From positions 682,001 through 746,000 of the forward strand of contig NZ_CP097757.1 in the NCBI RefSeq assembly GCF_023586085.1: 64,000 nucleotides of DNA. Reading direction: 5' to 3'. This DNA is from Blochmannia endosymbiont of Camponotus sp. Its GTDB lineage: Bacteria > Pseudomonadota > Gammaproteobacteria > Enterobacterales > Enterobacteriaceae. The position numbers and the translations under genes were made by a program. Shown piece after piece: positions 31,027-42,605 of the stretch (position 1 is its first letter; each line of letters starts with the position of its first letter). Below the pieces are notes generated by a model. That model saw only the letters and a list, made by a program, of their open reading frames with translations, ran no database searches and had not been told where the DNA came from.

Positions 31027-32880
31027 ATGCGAAACACATGGCAAATAATTAGCAAAATACTTAAATATAGTGTACGTACACTATATTTAATACGCATGAT
31101 AATAATAAATATATTTTTTCTAATCCTAATGATTATCGTTGTTGGAATATATCTAAACTTAAGGAATAATGCTACTAAATCGCCATCAAAGAACACTGCT
31201 CTGATTTTAGACATTTCTGGGACCGTTGTAGATAAACCTATAACATCAGATAACAAATTCCACAAATTTAGTAGGCATTTACTAAATACAAATCAATCAA
31301 ATACTAAAGAAAACTCACTGTTTGATATTGTTAATATATTACGTCAAGCTAAAAATGATCCTAACATAACTGGATTAATATTATCATTAAAAAACTTTTC
31401 TGGAAGTAATCAAACGTCATTAGAATATATTGGAAAGGCTTTGTATGAATTTAAAAATTCTGGTAAATCAATTTATGCCATTTCTGATTATTACAACCAA
31501 TCGCAGTATTTTCTGGCCAGCTACTCAAACAAAATTTATATCACACCTCATGGTTTTGTAGATTTACGAGGTATCTCTACCAACAGATTATTTTATAAAT
31601 CACTATTAGATAATTTAAAAATTAATACTCATGTTTTTAGAGTAGGTGCATATAAATCTGCTGTTGAACCATTTATTCAAGACCAAATGTCTGATCATGT
31701 ACGACATGAAGAAAAAAAGTTGATCAATCATCTGTGGAATCAATATTTAAAAACAATATCCATTAATCGTAAGATAAAAACTCAAGAAATTTTTCCAGAA
31801 ACTGATAAAATGTTAGACGAATTACATCAAATACAAGGTGATACCGCAGCTTATGCGCTTAAAAATAAATGGATAGATGAAATTGCGTCTCACTGTGTTA
31901 TAGAAGATACAATGCAAAAAATATTTGGATCTAATAAACAAGGCACTTCATTGAATGCAATTAGTATGTATGATTATAATCTTGCAGCACCAATAAAACA
32001 AAATAATCAGATAGCAATAATTTGTGTTAATGGCCCAATTATAGATGGGCCTGATATACCAGGTTCAATTGGCGGTGATACTATAGCTCACAAAATTAGA
32101 AGCGCCCGATTCAATCCGAAAGTGAAAGCAGTAATACTTCGTGTAAATAGTCCTGGAGGAAGCGTAAATGCTTCTGAATTAATTAGATCAGAATTAATAG
32201 CTATCAGAGATTCTGGTAAACCAGTAGTTGTTTCTATGGGAGGAATAGCAGCATCTGGTGGATATTGGATATCAACTCCAGCTAATATTATTATCGCAAG
32301 CAACAGTACTATTACAGGTTCTATAGGAATATTTGGTATTATTAATACATTTGAAAAATCTCTTGATTCTATCGGTATCCATAACGACGGAGTAGATATA
32401 TCTCCTATCTCAAATATTTCAATAACTAAATCGCTACCTACTGAATATATAAATATGATGCAACTTTATGTAAATAATAGCTATCGTTATTTTATCAACA
32501 CCGTAGCTGAGTCTCGCAAAACCATAAAAGATATTCATAAAATCGCTCAAGGGCACGTATGGCTTGGTTATGATGCGATAAAAAATGGACTAATTGATAG
32601 TATAGGAGATTTAGATGATGCAATAAATAAAGCTGTTAAATTAGCTCGTTTAACAGAGTATCAACTTAATTGGTATGAAGATAAAACAAATTGGATCGAT
32701 ATTTTATTACAACACACTAATAAAGTTATTCATGCTATAACTATTAATTTTTTAAATCATCATCTTTTATTAACTAATTTTAACGACAAATTAAAAATTA
32801 ATAATCTTAATGTTTTAAATTTTATATGGAATGATCCCAAAAATTGTTATGCTCTTTATTTAGATCATTTAATACAATGA
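31027..32880 (+). CDS. sppA: signal peptide peptidase SppA (protease IV)
   Basis: SppA is an inner-membrane serine protease that degrades cleaved signal peptides. The start MRNTWQIISKILK at 31027 was chosen over an in-frame ATA-like start at 30973 because it aligns with E. coli MRTLWRF and has AAAGAG upstream; this gives 617 residues against 618. A single N-terminal membrane segment (about 22-45) precedes the tandem S49 domains. The catalytic Lys210 (GAYKSAVEPF) and Ser410 (AASGGYW) match E. coli K209 and S409. A 30-bp perfect palindrome lies inside codons 12-22. Confidence 0.96.
   Translation: MRNTWQIISKILKYSVRTLYLIRMIIINIFFLILMIIVVGIYLNLRNNATKSPSKNTALILDISGTVVDKPITSDNKFHKFSRHLLNTNQSNTKENSLFDIVNILRQAKNDPNITGLILSLKNFSGSNQTSLEYIGKALYEFKNSGKSIYAISDYYNQSQYFLASYSNKIYITPHGFVDLRGISTNRLFYKSLLDNLKINTHVFRVGAYKSAVEPFIQDQMSDHVRHEEKKLINHLWNQYLKTISINRKIKTQEIFPETDKMLDELHQIQGDTAAYALKNKWIDEIASHCVIEDTMQKIFGSNKQGTSLNAISMYDYNLAAPIKQNNQIAIICVNGPIIDGPDIPGSIGGDTIAHKIRSARFNPKVKAVILRVNSPGGSVNASELIRSELIAIRDSGKPVVVSMGGIAASGGYWISTPANIIIASNSTITGSIGIFGIINTFEKSLDSIGIHNDGVDISPISNISITKSLPTEYINMMQLYVNNSYRYFINTVAESRKTIKDIHKIAQGHVWLGYDAIKNGLIDSIGDLDDAINKAVKLARLTEYQLNWYEDKTNWIDILLQHTNKVIHAITINFLNHHLLLTNFNDKLKINNLNVLNFIWNDPKNCYALYLDHLIQ
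31061..31090. repeat. 30-bp perfect palindrome inside the sppA coding region
   Basis: The bases at 31061-31090 equal their own reverse complement, with no central spacer (centre GTAC|GTAC). They encode part of the segment just before the SppA membrane helix. A perfect, spacer-free palindrome of this length in coding DNA is unlikely by chance. It could have arisen by template switching that corrected an imperfect palindrome. Confidence 0.85.
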
Positions 32881-34240
<1,360 letters not shown>

Positions 34241-34714
34241 TAATATAAATCAAATAAATATATTAACATGTTGAACAAATACTTAAGGTCATGTAAATAA
34301 CTCTATATAACTTAAATAGGGAGGTTGTTTAAATAAATTAATAAAAACAAACTCCCTATCAATATATACATCACGTTTAAAACTTTTTAATTTAACCTTA
34401 TATATAATATGACTTAATATTTTTATATTTCTATAAAATAAGCCATCATTAATATTAATTAAAAATTATCATCTTTAAGATTTGAATATTACTATATACA
34501 GACAACTTCAAATTTAATCTTAAAATTAAATTTCAATACTTGTATCATTATGTATGATTTAATAGCCTTAAAATTTTTAGTATATTTGTAGTTTTTATAT
34601 ATACTGGTATAATAAGAATTAATACATAATAGATTATTTATATAATAAATATTTTTATTTTGTGTTAAACAGTGATTTTTAAACCAAAAATATTTTAATT
34701 TTAGGCAATTATTT
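34241..34714. other. intergenic region gapA-dsbB
   Basis: Apart from the gapA terminator, no feature is supported in these 474 bases. A 108-codon frame on the minus strand that runs into dsbB has no recognisable family and the low-complexity composition of non-coding DNA. Confidence 0.5.
34316..34359 (+). terminator. terminator-like hairpin after gapA
   Basis: ATAGGGAGGTTGTTT (34316-34330) pairs with AAACAAACTCCCTAT (34345-34359) with a single mismatch. The GGGAG/CTCCC core is GC-rich against the AT background, and it sits 75 bases after gapA. It is probably the gapA terminator. Confidence 0.65.
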
Positions 34715-35242
34715 ATGTTGCATTTTCTAAATATTTGTTCCAAAAGTAGAAAATGCTGGGGTTTTCTAATTTTTACCATTATTAATTTAGAATTAATAGC
34801 CTTATATTTACAGCACATTGTTTTGATAAAACCTTGCGTACTGTGTATCTATCAAAGATGTGCCCTATGTGGCATAGGGATAGCAGGCTTAATTGCAATA
34901 CCAGCCCCTTCATTTGCTCCTTTAAGACTATTTGCTATATCAATTTGGTCATACAGCGCTTACAAAGGATTATTATTGGCCAAAAAATACATTGACATTC
35001 AATTAAATCCTTCCCCATTTTCTACATGTGATTTATTTGTAAAATTTCCTAATTGGTTACCTATAAATAGATGGTGGCCCACTATATTTGACGCTAATGG
35101 TAATTGTTCTGAATATAAATGGTATTTTTTATCTCTAGAAATATCTCAATGGATGCTCATAATTTTTTCTAGCTACTTTCTGATAGCCTTACTCATGGGC
35201 ATATCACAAATCATTGATTTTCTAAAACGTAATACTAAATAA
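34715..35242 (+). CDS. dsbB: disulfide bond formation protein B
   Basis: DsbB is an inner-membrane protein that reoxidises DsbA and passes electrons to quinones. The 175-residue protein has four hydrophobic segments and both cysteine pairs: C41 and C44 (KPCVLCIYQRC) and C105 and C131 (STCDLF, NGNCSEY). These match E. coli C41/C44 and C104/C130. The family motif PLRLFA with the quinone-binding Arg is present. Disulfide formation would serve envelope proteins of this reduced cell. A 14-bp hairpin follows. Confidence 0.96.
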   Translation: MLHFLNICSKSRKCWGFLIFTIINLELIALYLQHIVLIKPCVLCIYQRCALCGIGIAGLIAIPAPSFAPLRLFAISIWSYSAYKGLLLAKKYIDIQLNPSPFSTCDLFVKFPNWLPINRWWPTIFDANGNCSEYKWYFLSLEISQWMLIIFSSYFLIALLMGISQIIDFLKRNTK

Positions 35243-35275
35243 CAATTTAAATAAAGCACTACACCAAATCACACT

Positions 35276-35310
35276 ATGTTTTATCAAATGAAAATTATTT
35301 GATAAAACAT
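35276..35310 (+). terminator. 14-bp perfect hairpin after dsbB
   Basis: The arm at 35276-35289 is the exact reverse complement of 35297-35310, with a 7-base loop. It lies 34 bases after the dsbB stop. The left arm contains TTTT and the right arm AAAA, so it may act in either direction. A terminator role is inferred from position. Confidence 0.6.
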
Positions 35311-35731
35311 ATATTAATTATAATTAACTTTTGTTAAGATAAATCTTGTTTCAATTTATATTTGCTATAATCAATACACAAACACCGATTGGTTGTAACA
35401 TATACTTATATCACAGAATAATATTCATAACAGTAACAGTCTCTTATGTTTATTAAAAACGTAAAAACTACAAAAATAGTGCTGATTATACAATAATTTT
35501 GTTACTTTTAAAATTTAAATTATCATTACGCTGTAATTTAACATAACACCCTATACATTGTCCTAAATGACAACATGTTTACTGGAAGTGTCCATAAAAA
35601 TATAAATTATTAATATAACAACGTTGTATTTTTATTTTTATTGTAACATTATAAAAATTATAATATAGTATTTTATCAAGAAAATATGTAACTTGTTAAT
35701 TGTATTTATTATTTAATATAAATAAACATAT

Positions 35732-35764
35732 ACTCATATGTAATAATATTTATTGCATATGAGT
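35732..35764. repeat. 15-bp hairpin 18 bases before minC
   Basis: The arm at 35732-35746 pairs with 35750-35764 (three-base loop TAT) with only one G-U pair. No T run follows. It lies where the minC leader and ribosome-binding site should be, so it may influence translation of minC. Confidence 0.65.
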
Positions 35765-35782
35765 CCGTAATATATATTTAAA

Positions 35783-36478
35783 TTGCGAAAAACTAGCGTG
35801 TCTATTAGCATAAAGGGAAGCAATTTTCCATTATTAGTGGTGCATGTATATAGTACATGCTTAGAAGAAATTCGTCGATCATTGGTAGAAAAAATAGAAA
35901 AATCTCCTATTTTTTTATCAAAAAACACCCCAGTTGTTGTAAACGTTAGCAATCTCAATTACCGCAGTAATTGGGATGCTCTATGTCAAACATTATCAGA
36001 TTCTGGATTATTTATAGTCGGAGCATGTTGTTGTCACGACAATAAATTAAAAGAGATAATCATGCTTAGCGGGTTTCCTGTTTTATCACAAAACATAACT
36101 ATATTACATAAAGATTTTACAGAATATTTTCGAAAAAATACTTTAACAACATCCAAAACACAATTAATTAAAACACCAATACGTTCTGGTCAAAAAATAT
36201 ATGCTCGTAATAGAGATTTAATTGTTATTGCAAATGTTAGTGCTGGTGCTGAAATTATTGCCGATGGTAATATCCATATTTATGGAATAATGCGAGGACG
36301 TATATTAGCCGGTGCATCTGGAAATGAAGAATCTCAAATTTTTTGTACTAATTTATCTTCTGAGCTAGTATCTATTGGAGGGCGTTATTGGCTAAGCGAT
36401 CAAATTCCAAAAGAATTTTCAGGTAAAGCAGTAAGACTTAGTTTAAAAAATGATACTCTTATCATTCAAGATTTATAA
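35783..36478 (+). CDS. minC: septum site-determining protein MinC
   Basis: MinC blocks FtsZ assembly away from midcell when recruited by MinD. The 231-residue protein matches E. coli MinC (231). The N-terminal FtsZ-inhibiting domain (about 1-100) is followed by a variable linker and the C-terminal beta-helix, with PVRSGQ-like TPIRSGQKIYARNRDL, SAGAEIIADGNIHIYG and GRILAGASGNE. No ATG is available: an in-frame stop lies at 35768, so translation must begin at TTG (35783) or GTG (35798). No good ribosome-binding site is visible. It starts the minCDE operon. Confidence 0.94.
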   Translation: MRKTSVSISIKGSNFPLLVVHVYSTCLEEIRRSLVEKIEKSPIFLSKNTPVVVNVSNLNYRSNWDALCQTLSDSGLFIVGACCCHDNKLKEIIMLSGFPVLSQNITILHKDFTEYFRKNTLTTSKTQLIKTPIRSGQKIYARNRDLIVIANVSAGAEIIADGNIHIYGIMRGRILAGASGNEESQIFCTNLSSELVSIGGRYWLSDQIPKEFSGKAVRLSLKNDTLIIQDL

Positions 36479-36505
36479 TATATACTGAAAATAAGGAATG
36501 TGTTG

Positions 36506-37318
36506 ATGGCACGTATAATCGTTATTACTTCAGGAAAAGGAGGAGTTGGTAAAACAACATCAAGCGCAGCTCTTGCTACTGGACTAGCGCGTAAAGGAAA
36601 AAAAACAGTTGTTATTGATTTCGATATTGGTTTACGTAATCTTGATTTAATTATGGGATGTGAACGTAGAGTAGTGTACGATTTTATTAATGTTATTCAA
36701 GAAGAAGCCACATTGCATCAAGCATTAATTAAAGATAAGCGCACTGATTATCTATATATTCTACCTGCCTCACAAACACGCGATAAAAATGCCTTAACTC
36801 TCATCGGAGTAGAAAAAATATTAAATGATCTTAATAAAATGAATTTCGAATTTATAATATGCGATTCTCCTGCAGGTATTGATAGCGGAGCGTTGGCGGC
36901 TTTGTATTTTGCAAACGAAGCTGTCATCATCACCAATCCAGAAATTTCTTCAGTGCACGATTCAGATCGTGTTTTAGGAATTTTGTCTTCTAAATCTAAA
37001 CATTCTATAAATAATATAGAAACCATCAAAGAATACTTATTACTAACTCGATATAATCCTATTCGCGTAAAACACGGAGATATGCTTAGTTTAGAAGACG
37101 TAATGGAAATATTACGAATCCCTTTATTAGGTGTTATACCGGAAGATAAATCAGTACTAAAAGCATCTAATCAAGGTGAGCCAATTATTTTAGATATCAG
37201 ATCCCATGCAGGTCAAGCTTACTCAGATACAGTAGATCGTTTATTGGGGAAACAACGTCCTTTTAGGTTTACTGAAAACAAAAAATTCAACTTTTTAAAA
37301 CGATTTTTTAAGAGATAA
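36506..37318 (+). CDS. minD: septum site-determining ATPase MinD
   Basis: MinD is a membrane-bound ATPase that recruits MinC and oscillates between the poles with MinE. The start MARIIVITSGKGG at 36506 was chosen because AAGGA lies ten bases upstream and it aligns with E. coli; this gives 270 residues. The deviant Walker A motif GKGGVGKTT is at 10-18, with IDFDIGLRNLD and CDSPAG further on. The C-terminal amphipathic membrane-targeting helix is FLKRFFKR. It lies 27 bases after minC and six before minE. Confidence 0.98.
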   Translation: MARIIVITSGKGGVGKTTSSAALATGLARKGKKTVVIDFDIGLRNLDLIMGCERRVVYDFINVIQEEATLHQALIKDKRTDYLYILPASQTRDKNALTLIGVEKILNDLNKMNFEFIICDSPAGIDSGALAALYFANEAVIITNPEISSVHDSDRVLGILSSKSKHSINNIETIKEYLLLTRYNPIRVKHGDMLSLEDVMEILRIPLLGVIPEDKSVLKASNQGEPIILDIRSHAGQAYSDTVDRLLGKQRPFRFTENKKFNFLKRFFKR

Positions 37319-37323
37319 TACTT

Positions 37324-37617
37324 ATGGTATTAGTCAATTTCCTTTTTTTTAAAAAAAACACACCAGCTAACATCGCCAAAAGAAGACTACAAGACGTTAT
37401 TTCTGAAAATAATATCAAAAATATAAGTAACCAATCCCCATGTTATCTGTATAAATTAAAAAAAGATTTAACCAAAATAATACGTAAATATATACCTGAT
37501 CCATACATACTTTCAGTGCAACTGGAAAAAAAGGATAACGCGTCTATTTTAAAATGTAAAGTAATTTTTTCTAACGAAAAACATAATAAATCAGGCCATA
37601 CGTATCATTCAAATTAA
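37324..37617 (+). CDS. minE: cell division topological specificity factor MinE
   Basis: MinE displaces MinC from MinD and stimulates its ATPase, which creates pole-to-pole oscillation. The 97-residue protein is slightly longer than E. coli MinE (88). The N-terminal membrane/MinD-binding part (FLFFKKNTPANIAKRRLQDVI) is well conserved. The C-terminal topological domain (LYKLKKDLTKIIRKYI, LSVQLEKK) is recognisable, with a short Asn/His-rich tail of its own. It ends the min operon. A complete Min system shows controlled midcell division in a host-restricted bacterium. Confidence 0.95.
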   Translation: MVLVNFLFFKKNTPANIAKRRLQDVISENNIKNISNQSPCYLYKLKKDLTKIIRKYIPDPYILSVQLEKKDNASILKCKVIFSNEKHNKSGHTYHSN

Positions 37618-37918
37618 AAATTCTAATAAATAATACTTACAAAAATAATCCCTTTATAAAAATATTTTTGAGCCTCTTATTATTAGCTAATATTCTGATT
37701 AATCACTGTATCTCACAATATAAATTACAGTTAAACATATTAATAACATTCAATTTATACTGTATTATGATCAGGTGCATCCTTTAACAGATTATATTAT
37801 AATATTTCACAACCCACAATAAACCATATATACAACGTTTTCATACACCAAACTCAATATACTATGGCATGTGGCATTACGTATGCAGTACCGTTTTTAA
37901 AACTAAATCCATATTGTT
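37618..37918. other. intergenic region minE-tsaB
   Basis: These 301 bases separate convergent minE and tsaB. No gene or clear terminator hairpin was recognised. Confidence 0.45.
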
Positions 37919-38620
37919 TTATGTAGAAACTATTTTATTACGTAAATAAACAGGCTGCGCCTGATTCGGGGTTAGAAATATTTTATGTCTCCAACTCTGC
38001 ATTCCTAATAGCAACATGTCCTGTGCTTCAGGTGACATAACAATCTTCCTTAAAAAAATAGTATCATTTACTTTTACGTTTTCTAAAACTAAATAATTAT
38101 TCCAACCTGTACCTGCAAGTACCCAACTACCTTTCAACATTGTATTACACATTAGCTCTGCCGCAATTACCTCTGCTGTCATAATAGACTCACTACTATC
38201 ACATATCCAACAATTGTTATCACTCATCCGACAATAACGAGCACAATACAATTCGCCCATACGTGCGTCAATAGTGGATATAACTTGTTTAATAGAAAAA
38301 ATACGCCAAGCTCCTTGCGCTAATACTGCCAAAGAAGACACCTCCACTAATGGCAAATCAGCTCCTAATGCTAACCCTTGTGCAACACAAATTCCAATTC
38401 GTATCCCCACAAAGCCACCCGGCCCTCTATTAAATATAATACAATCAAGCGATCGCAAGGTAACACCTACTTCTACTAATAATTTATTAATCATAGGTAA
38501 TATCTTTTCCGCATGACGTCTAGATGCTACAATTTTATGATCATATATATTATGATCGATCATTAAAGCAACAGAACATAATTCAGTAGTAGTATCAAAA
38601 GCCAAAATTCGAGTAGACAT
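37919..38620 (-). CDS. tsaB: tRNA threonylcarbamoyladenosine biosynthesis protein TsaB
   Basis: TsaB (YeaZ) is the scaffold of the TsaBDE complex that makes t6A37 in tRNAs reading ANN codons. The 233 residues match E. coli TsaB (231). Typical motifs are ILAFDTTTELCSVAL, NRGPGGFVGIRIGICVAQGLALG and the C-terminal AQPVYLRNK. It is an ASKHA-fold protein but lacks the metal-binding residues of TsaD, as is normal. It should be essential here, because ANN codons (AAA, AAT, ATA, ATT) dominate this genome. Confidence 0.95.
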   Translation of the reverse strand: MSTRILAFDTTTELCSVALMIDHNIYDHKIVASRRHAEKILPMINKLLVEVGVTLRSLDCIIFNRGPGGFVGIRIGICVAQGLALGADLPLVEVSSLAVLAQGAWRIFSIKQVISTIDARMGELYCARYCRMSDNNCWICDSSESIMTAEVIAAELMCNTMLKGSWVLAGTGWNNYLVLENVKVNDTIFLRKIVMSPEAQDMLLLGMQSWRHKIFLTPNQAQPVYLRNKIVST

Positions 38621-39035
38621 GGCACATAAAAATACAATAAAATTATATATTGAAAGTATTACAACTAAACTATATTATACGTGTTATATTTGTAATAAAA
38701 ATATTAAATATTCATTAACTTCAAACTAAAATTACTAAAGCTAAAAAATTTAGTTAAAATAGCGCTAATTATTATGAAAAGTAAGTACTATCACAGTTAA
38801 TGCCTTTAAAAGAATAACACATATCGCATCGTAATTAATAGTTGTCGTTTCATATTTAATCCGAAATAAAACACAATACGAAAATAATTATATCTAAACA
38901 CATATAAAAGAATGCATTATTACATGTTCTTCAATATTTTTAAAATACTACACAAATTATATTTATACTTTGTATTCATTATATGATTAACATAATTGGC
39001 ACATATTTTTAAAACATAAAGGAACGTCTATTTTA
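38621..39035. other. intergenic region tsaB-pabB
   Basis: No gene is supported in these 415 bases between divergent tsaB and pabB. AAAGGA near 39020 is the ribosome-binding site of pabB. Confidence 0.5.
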
Positions 39036-40427
39036 ATGGGAATACATCTTATAGAATTACCCTATCACCCTGATGCTATACTAAATCTTTTTGAACCTTT
39101 ATCTAATACAGCGTGGTCTATGCTGTTATATTCTGGACATAATAATCAACACCCAGATGGCCGTTTTGATATATTAGTTACTAACCCAGTGTTAACATTA
39201 GTGACTAAAAATAATATCACTACAATTTCTCACAATAAAAATAATCAAATTAGTAATGCAGATCCATTTATCTTATTAAAAGAATATACCCATATTACTA
39301 ATATGGAATCATGTAATCGTTATAAACTTAAATTGCCATTTCAGGGTGGATTTTTAGGTATATTTGGATATGACCTCGCAAGATGTACCGAATCATTACC
39401 AAAATTAGCTAAACAAGATCTCCTATTTCCAGATATGGCAATAGGGTTATATCGTTGGGCGATAATTTCTGATCATAAACTTTATAAAAGTTACCTTGTC
39501 ACTCATGATGAGCCAAATCAAATATTACCTTGGATATATAAACGGTATACATATAGTAATCACGTTAATTACACCTCATTTCGTATTATAAGACCGTGGA
39601 AAAGTAATATGAACCAATTTGAATATTCAAAAAAATTTAATATTATAAAAAAACATATAACTATAGGTAACTGTTATCAAGTATGTTTAGCTCAACGTTT
39701 TTATACCCCATATATAGGAAACGCGTGGATAGCATTCCGTTATTTATTAAATTATAATCAGGCACCTTTTTCAGGATTTATTAGGCTACCAAATAAATTA
39801 AGCATACTTAGCTTGTCCCCAGAACGTTTTTTGCAATTACATGGTAAAAAAATTAAAACTCAACCCATTAAAGGAACATTACCCAGACTAAAAAATACAC
39901 AAGATGATTGTCTCCAAATTATTAAATTATCCAAATCTATAAAAAATAGATCAGAAAATTTAATGATCGTTGACTTATTAAGAAATGATATTGGAAAAGT
40001 ATCTATTCCGGGCAGTATTCGCGTACCTAAATTATTTAATATCCAATCGTTCACAGGAGTACATCATATGATCAGCACAATTACAGGAAAGCTTTCCAAT
40101 AATTTTTCTGCTTGTGATTTATTACGCGCATGCTTTCCGGGAGGATCTATAACTGGAGCTCCAAAGATTCAAGCAATGAAATTAATCGAACAACTTGAAC
40201 CACATCGTCGAAGTATTTGGTCTGGAAGCATTGGATACTTAAGTTGTTGCGGAAACATGGATACCAATATTGCTATTAGAACACTATTGGCTGATAAGAA
40301 ACATCTCTTTTGTTCAGTAGGAAGTGGCATTGTTTCCGACAGTGACGAAAATATAGAATATCAAGAAATGCAAGACAAAATACACACTCTATTACCACCG
40401 TTATTAAAAAAATTTTATTTAATGTAA
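39036..40427 (+). CDS. pabB: aminodeoxychorismate synthase component I PabB
   Basis: PabB aminates chorismate to 4-amino-4-deoxychorismate for p-aminobenzoate and folate. The 463-residue protein (453 in E. coli) belongs to the chorismate-binding family, like TrpE. Diagnostic is PIKGT in TQPIKGTLPRL, with the lysine that marks PabB; TrpE here has PIAGT. Other motifs are LPFQGGFLGIFGYDL, NLMIVDLLRNDIGKV and FPGGSITGAPKIQAM. AAAGGA precedes the ATG. Its amidotransferase partner PabA is not in the window; TrpG could in principle serve both, but this cannot be judged here. Confidence 0.96.
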   Translation: MGIHLIELPYHPDAILNLFEPLSNTAWSMLLYSGHNNQHPDGRFDILVTNPVLTLVTKNNITTISHNKNNQISNADPFILLKEYTHITNMESCNRYKLKLPFQGGFLGIFGYDLARCTESLPKLAKQDLLFPDMAIGLYRWAIISDHKLYKSYLVTHDEPNQILPWIYKRYTYSNHVNYTSFRIIRPWKSNMNQFEYSKKFNIIKKHITIGNCYQVCLAQRFYTPYIGNAWIAFRYLLNYNQAPFSGFIRLPNKLSILSLSPERFLQLHGKKIKTQPIKGTLPRLKNTQDDCLQIIKLSKSIKNRSENLMIVDLLRNDIGKVSIPGSIRVPKLFNIQSFTGVHHMISTITGKLSNNFSACDLLRACFPGGSITGAPKIQAMKLIEQLEPHRRSIWSGSIGYLSCCGNMDTNIAIRTLLADKKHLFCSVGSGIVSDSDENIEYQEMQDKIHTLLPPLLKKFYLM

Positions 40428-40478
40428 TTACTACAAATTACTAACAATAACGTTATTAGATATATCTATATAATAATA

Positions 40479-42041
40479 CTATTGTTGATGTGTTTTCTTA
40501 AAAAAAGTAAAGTGTTCTATCTCCACTAATTCAATACGATACTCTATCATTTTTCGAATTATAAAACGCCACCTATTAATTGTTAGTACATCACCCTCTT
40601 TTGGTATACGATCACAATGAGATAATAATAATCCAGCTAAAGAAGCCACATGATCACATTTATGCACTAAATCATGGGCTTGTAATGCTCGTTGCAATGC
40701 ATGTAAATCCATACTACCTTTCGCTAACCAACCTGTACCATTGTTAATTTTCTCGATTTCTGGTGTTTCATCTTCGTCAGGAAATTCACCAGCTATAGCT
40801 TCTAGCACATCCAAAGGGGTTATTAACCCTTGAATAATACCAAATTCATTAGATACAATAACCATACTCCCTTTTGCACGACGTAATTCTTTTAATAAGT
40901 TCAAGACATCTAAAGTTTCTGGAACCACAATAGGCAAATTCTCTGCAGCATACGTTTCTACTTGCTCTCCATGATCTATTGCTGCCATCAAATCTTTAGC
41001 ACGAACAATTCCTATTAATTGATCCAATTCACCGTTACATACGGGAAACATATTATGAGGAGTATTCATTAAAATAGAATATAATTCCTGTACTGGTTTT
41101 TGAGAATCTAACCATGAAATTTCATTCCTAGGAGTCATTATACTTCGTAAAGTACGTGAAGCTAACGATAACACTCCAGTAATCATATGTCGCTCCTCTT
41201 CAACAAAATGTGTTCTTGATGAAGAAGAAATTGGATAATTTTTTTCTGTAGTAGAATTCCATTGTACTGTATTACCCATCAACCTTATAATCACCTCTGC
41301 AGTACGTTCGCGCATTGATTTAGTTGATTGACCTTTCATAGAATTGCAATGAGCAATTTGATTAAATAATTCAATTAATACTGAAAATCCAATAGCAACA
41401 TATAAATAACCCTTTGGTATATAAAATCCAATTCCCTCTGCAATTAAGCTTAAACCGATAATTAACAAAAAACTCAAACATAAAACTACTACAGTCTGAT
41501 GATTATTAATAAAATTAGTTAATAAACGAGATAATAACAACATTAATGTTACTGCTATTATAACTGCCATTATCATGATGATTAAATTTTCTACTGTACC
41601 AACAGCTGTTATTACTGCATCAATAGAAAAAATAGCATCAAAAACTACAATTTGTATTACTACCATCCAAAAACTAGCGTATCCACGACTAGTGTTATTA
41701 TGTATTTTATGTTCTAATTGCTGATGCAATTCAGTAGTTGCCTTAAATAAAAGAAAAATACCACCAAATAATAAAATTAAATCTCTAATAGAAAACGAAA
41801 AGTCAGCAATTTTACATAATGGTTTTGTAAGAGTTGCAAACCATGAAATTAAAGACAATAATGCTATACGCATTATTAATGCCAATGTCAAACCAATAAT
41901 ACATGCACGTTCACGTTGTTTTTTCGGCAGTCTATCTGCTAGAATAGTGATAAAAACTAAATTATCAATACCGAGCACAACCTCCAAAATCACCAGAGTT
42001 AATAACCCTACCCACATTGATATGTCTGTTAAAAATTCCAT
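40479..42041 (-). CDS. yoaE: TerC-family membrane protein with CBS and CorC domains (YoaE)
   Basis: YoaE joins an N-terminal TerC-type membrane domain (about residues 1-240, seven segments, with [12 protein letters not shown] and [15 protein letters not shown] acidic motifs) to two CBS domains (about 300-420) and a C-terminal CorC/HlyC domain (about 435-515). Its exact function is unknown; related TerC proteins handle metal ions, perhaps manganese. The start at 42041 ([10 protein letters not shown]) aligns with E. coli and has GGAG upstream. The 520 residues compare with 518. The neighbours pabB and manXYZ are as in E. coli. Conservation of every domain implies a real function. Confidence 0.95.
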   Translation of the reverse strand: MEFLTDISMWVGLLTLVILEVVLGIDNLVFITILADRLPKKQRERACIIGLTLALIMRIALLSLISWFATLTKPLCKIADFSFSIRDLILLFGGIFLLFKATTELHQQLEHKIHNNTSRGYASFWMVVIQIVVFDAIFSIDAVITAVGTVENLIIMIMAVIIAVTLMLLLSRLLTNFINNHQTVVVLCLSFLLIIGLSLIAEGIGFYIPKGYLYVAIGFSVLIELFNQIAHCNSMKGQSTKSMRERTAEVIIRLMGNTVQWNSTTEKNYPISSSSRTHFVEEERHMITGVLSLASRTLRSIMTPRNEISWLDSQKPVQELYSILMNTPHNMFPVCNGELDQLIGIVRAKDLMAAIDHGEQVETYAAENLPIVVPETLDVLNLLKELRRAKGSMVIVSNEFGIIQGLITPLDVLEAIAGEFPDEDETPEIEKINNGTGWLAKGSMDLHALQRALQAHDLVHKCDHVASLAGLLLSHCDRIPKEGDVLTINRWRFIIRKMIEYRIELVEIEHFTFFKKTHQQ

Positions 42042-42605
42042 GATAATCTCCATTGAATGTTAGGTAACACATCATTTAATGGTATATTTATATAAACATA
42101 TTAAATATCTGATTACATAATGAAGTTTTCAACAATAAATTAAACATGATCAAATATAAGTTTATGTAGGCAAAGGTATTGATAACAGTTAATATATGTC
42201 GTCATAAGATTATGTGAACGTTACTTAAGTAGAGAAATGTTATTATTATGATATGATGTAAAACATCTCTTGCATACTACTGTAAAGTATGCATTTAACA
42301 TTAAAGATAATCTATCATTATGACAGAAAAGACAGTATAATGTAATCGATTATCTCTTGAAGTATCTCAATTATTACTTACATATGTATTAATTAAAATA
42401 AAATCAGAAAACTAAAATAGTACAAGCATATAACTTTTAATTTTAAAATATTAAAGAAAAATTAGCCTATGTATTGGGCATAACATAAAATAAATCATAA
42501 ATAATATGACAAACAACTAAAAATAGATACTGTATTATTTTAAAAATTGAAATAATACAAAAATAAAAAATGAATTATTGATAATATATCAAAGAGGAAA
42601 AAGTA
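42042..42605. promoter_or_regulatory. divergent yoaE/manX intergenic region
   Basis: No gene is visible in these 564 bases. Small hairpins occur (TGCATACT with AGTATGCA at 42271-42293). In E. coli the manXYZ promoter is controlled by Mlc and CRP; no convincing site for either could be picked out. AGAGGAAAAAG before 42606 is the manX ribosome-binding site. Confidence 0.45.

Larger units (their letters stand above)
35243..35782. other. intergenic region dsbB-minC
   Basis: These 540 bases hold the dsbB hairpin and a second hairpin just before minC (both listed). No gene was found. The minCDE promoter should lie in the right half. Confidence 0.5.

Noticed and set aside
34492..34818. 108-codon minus-strand frame overlapping the dsbB start
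   Set aside because: Low-complexity Lys/Asn/Tyr-rich composition, overlap with a clear gene on the other strand, and no homology.
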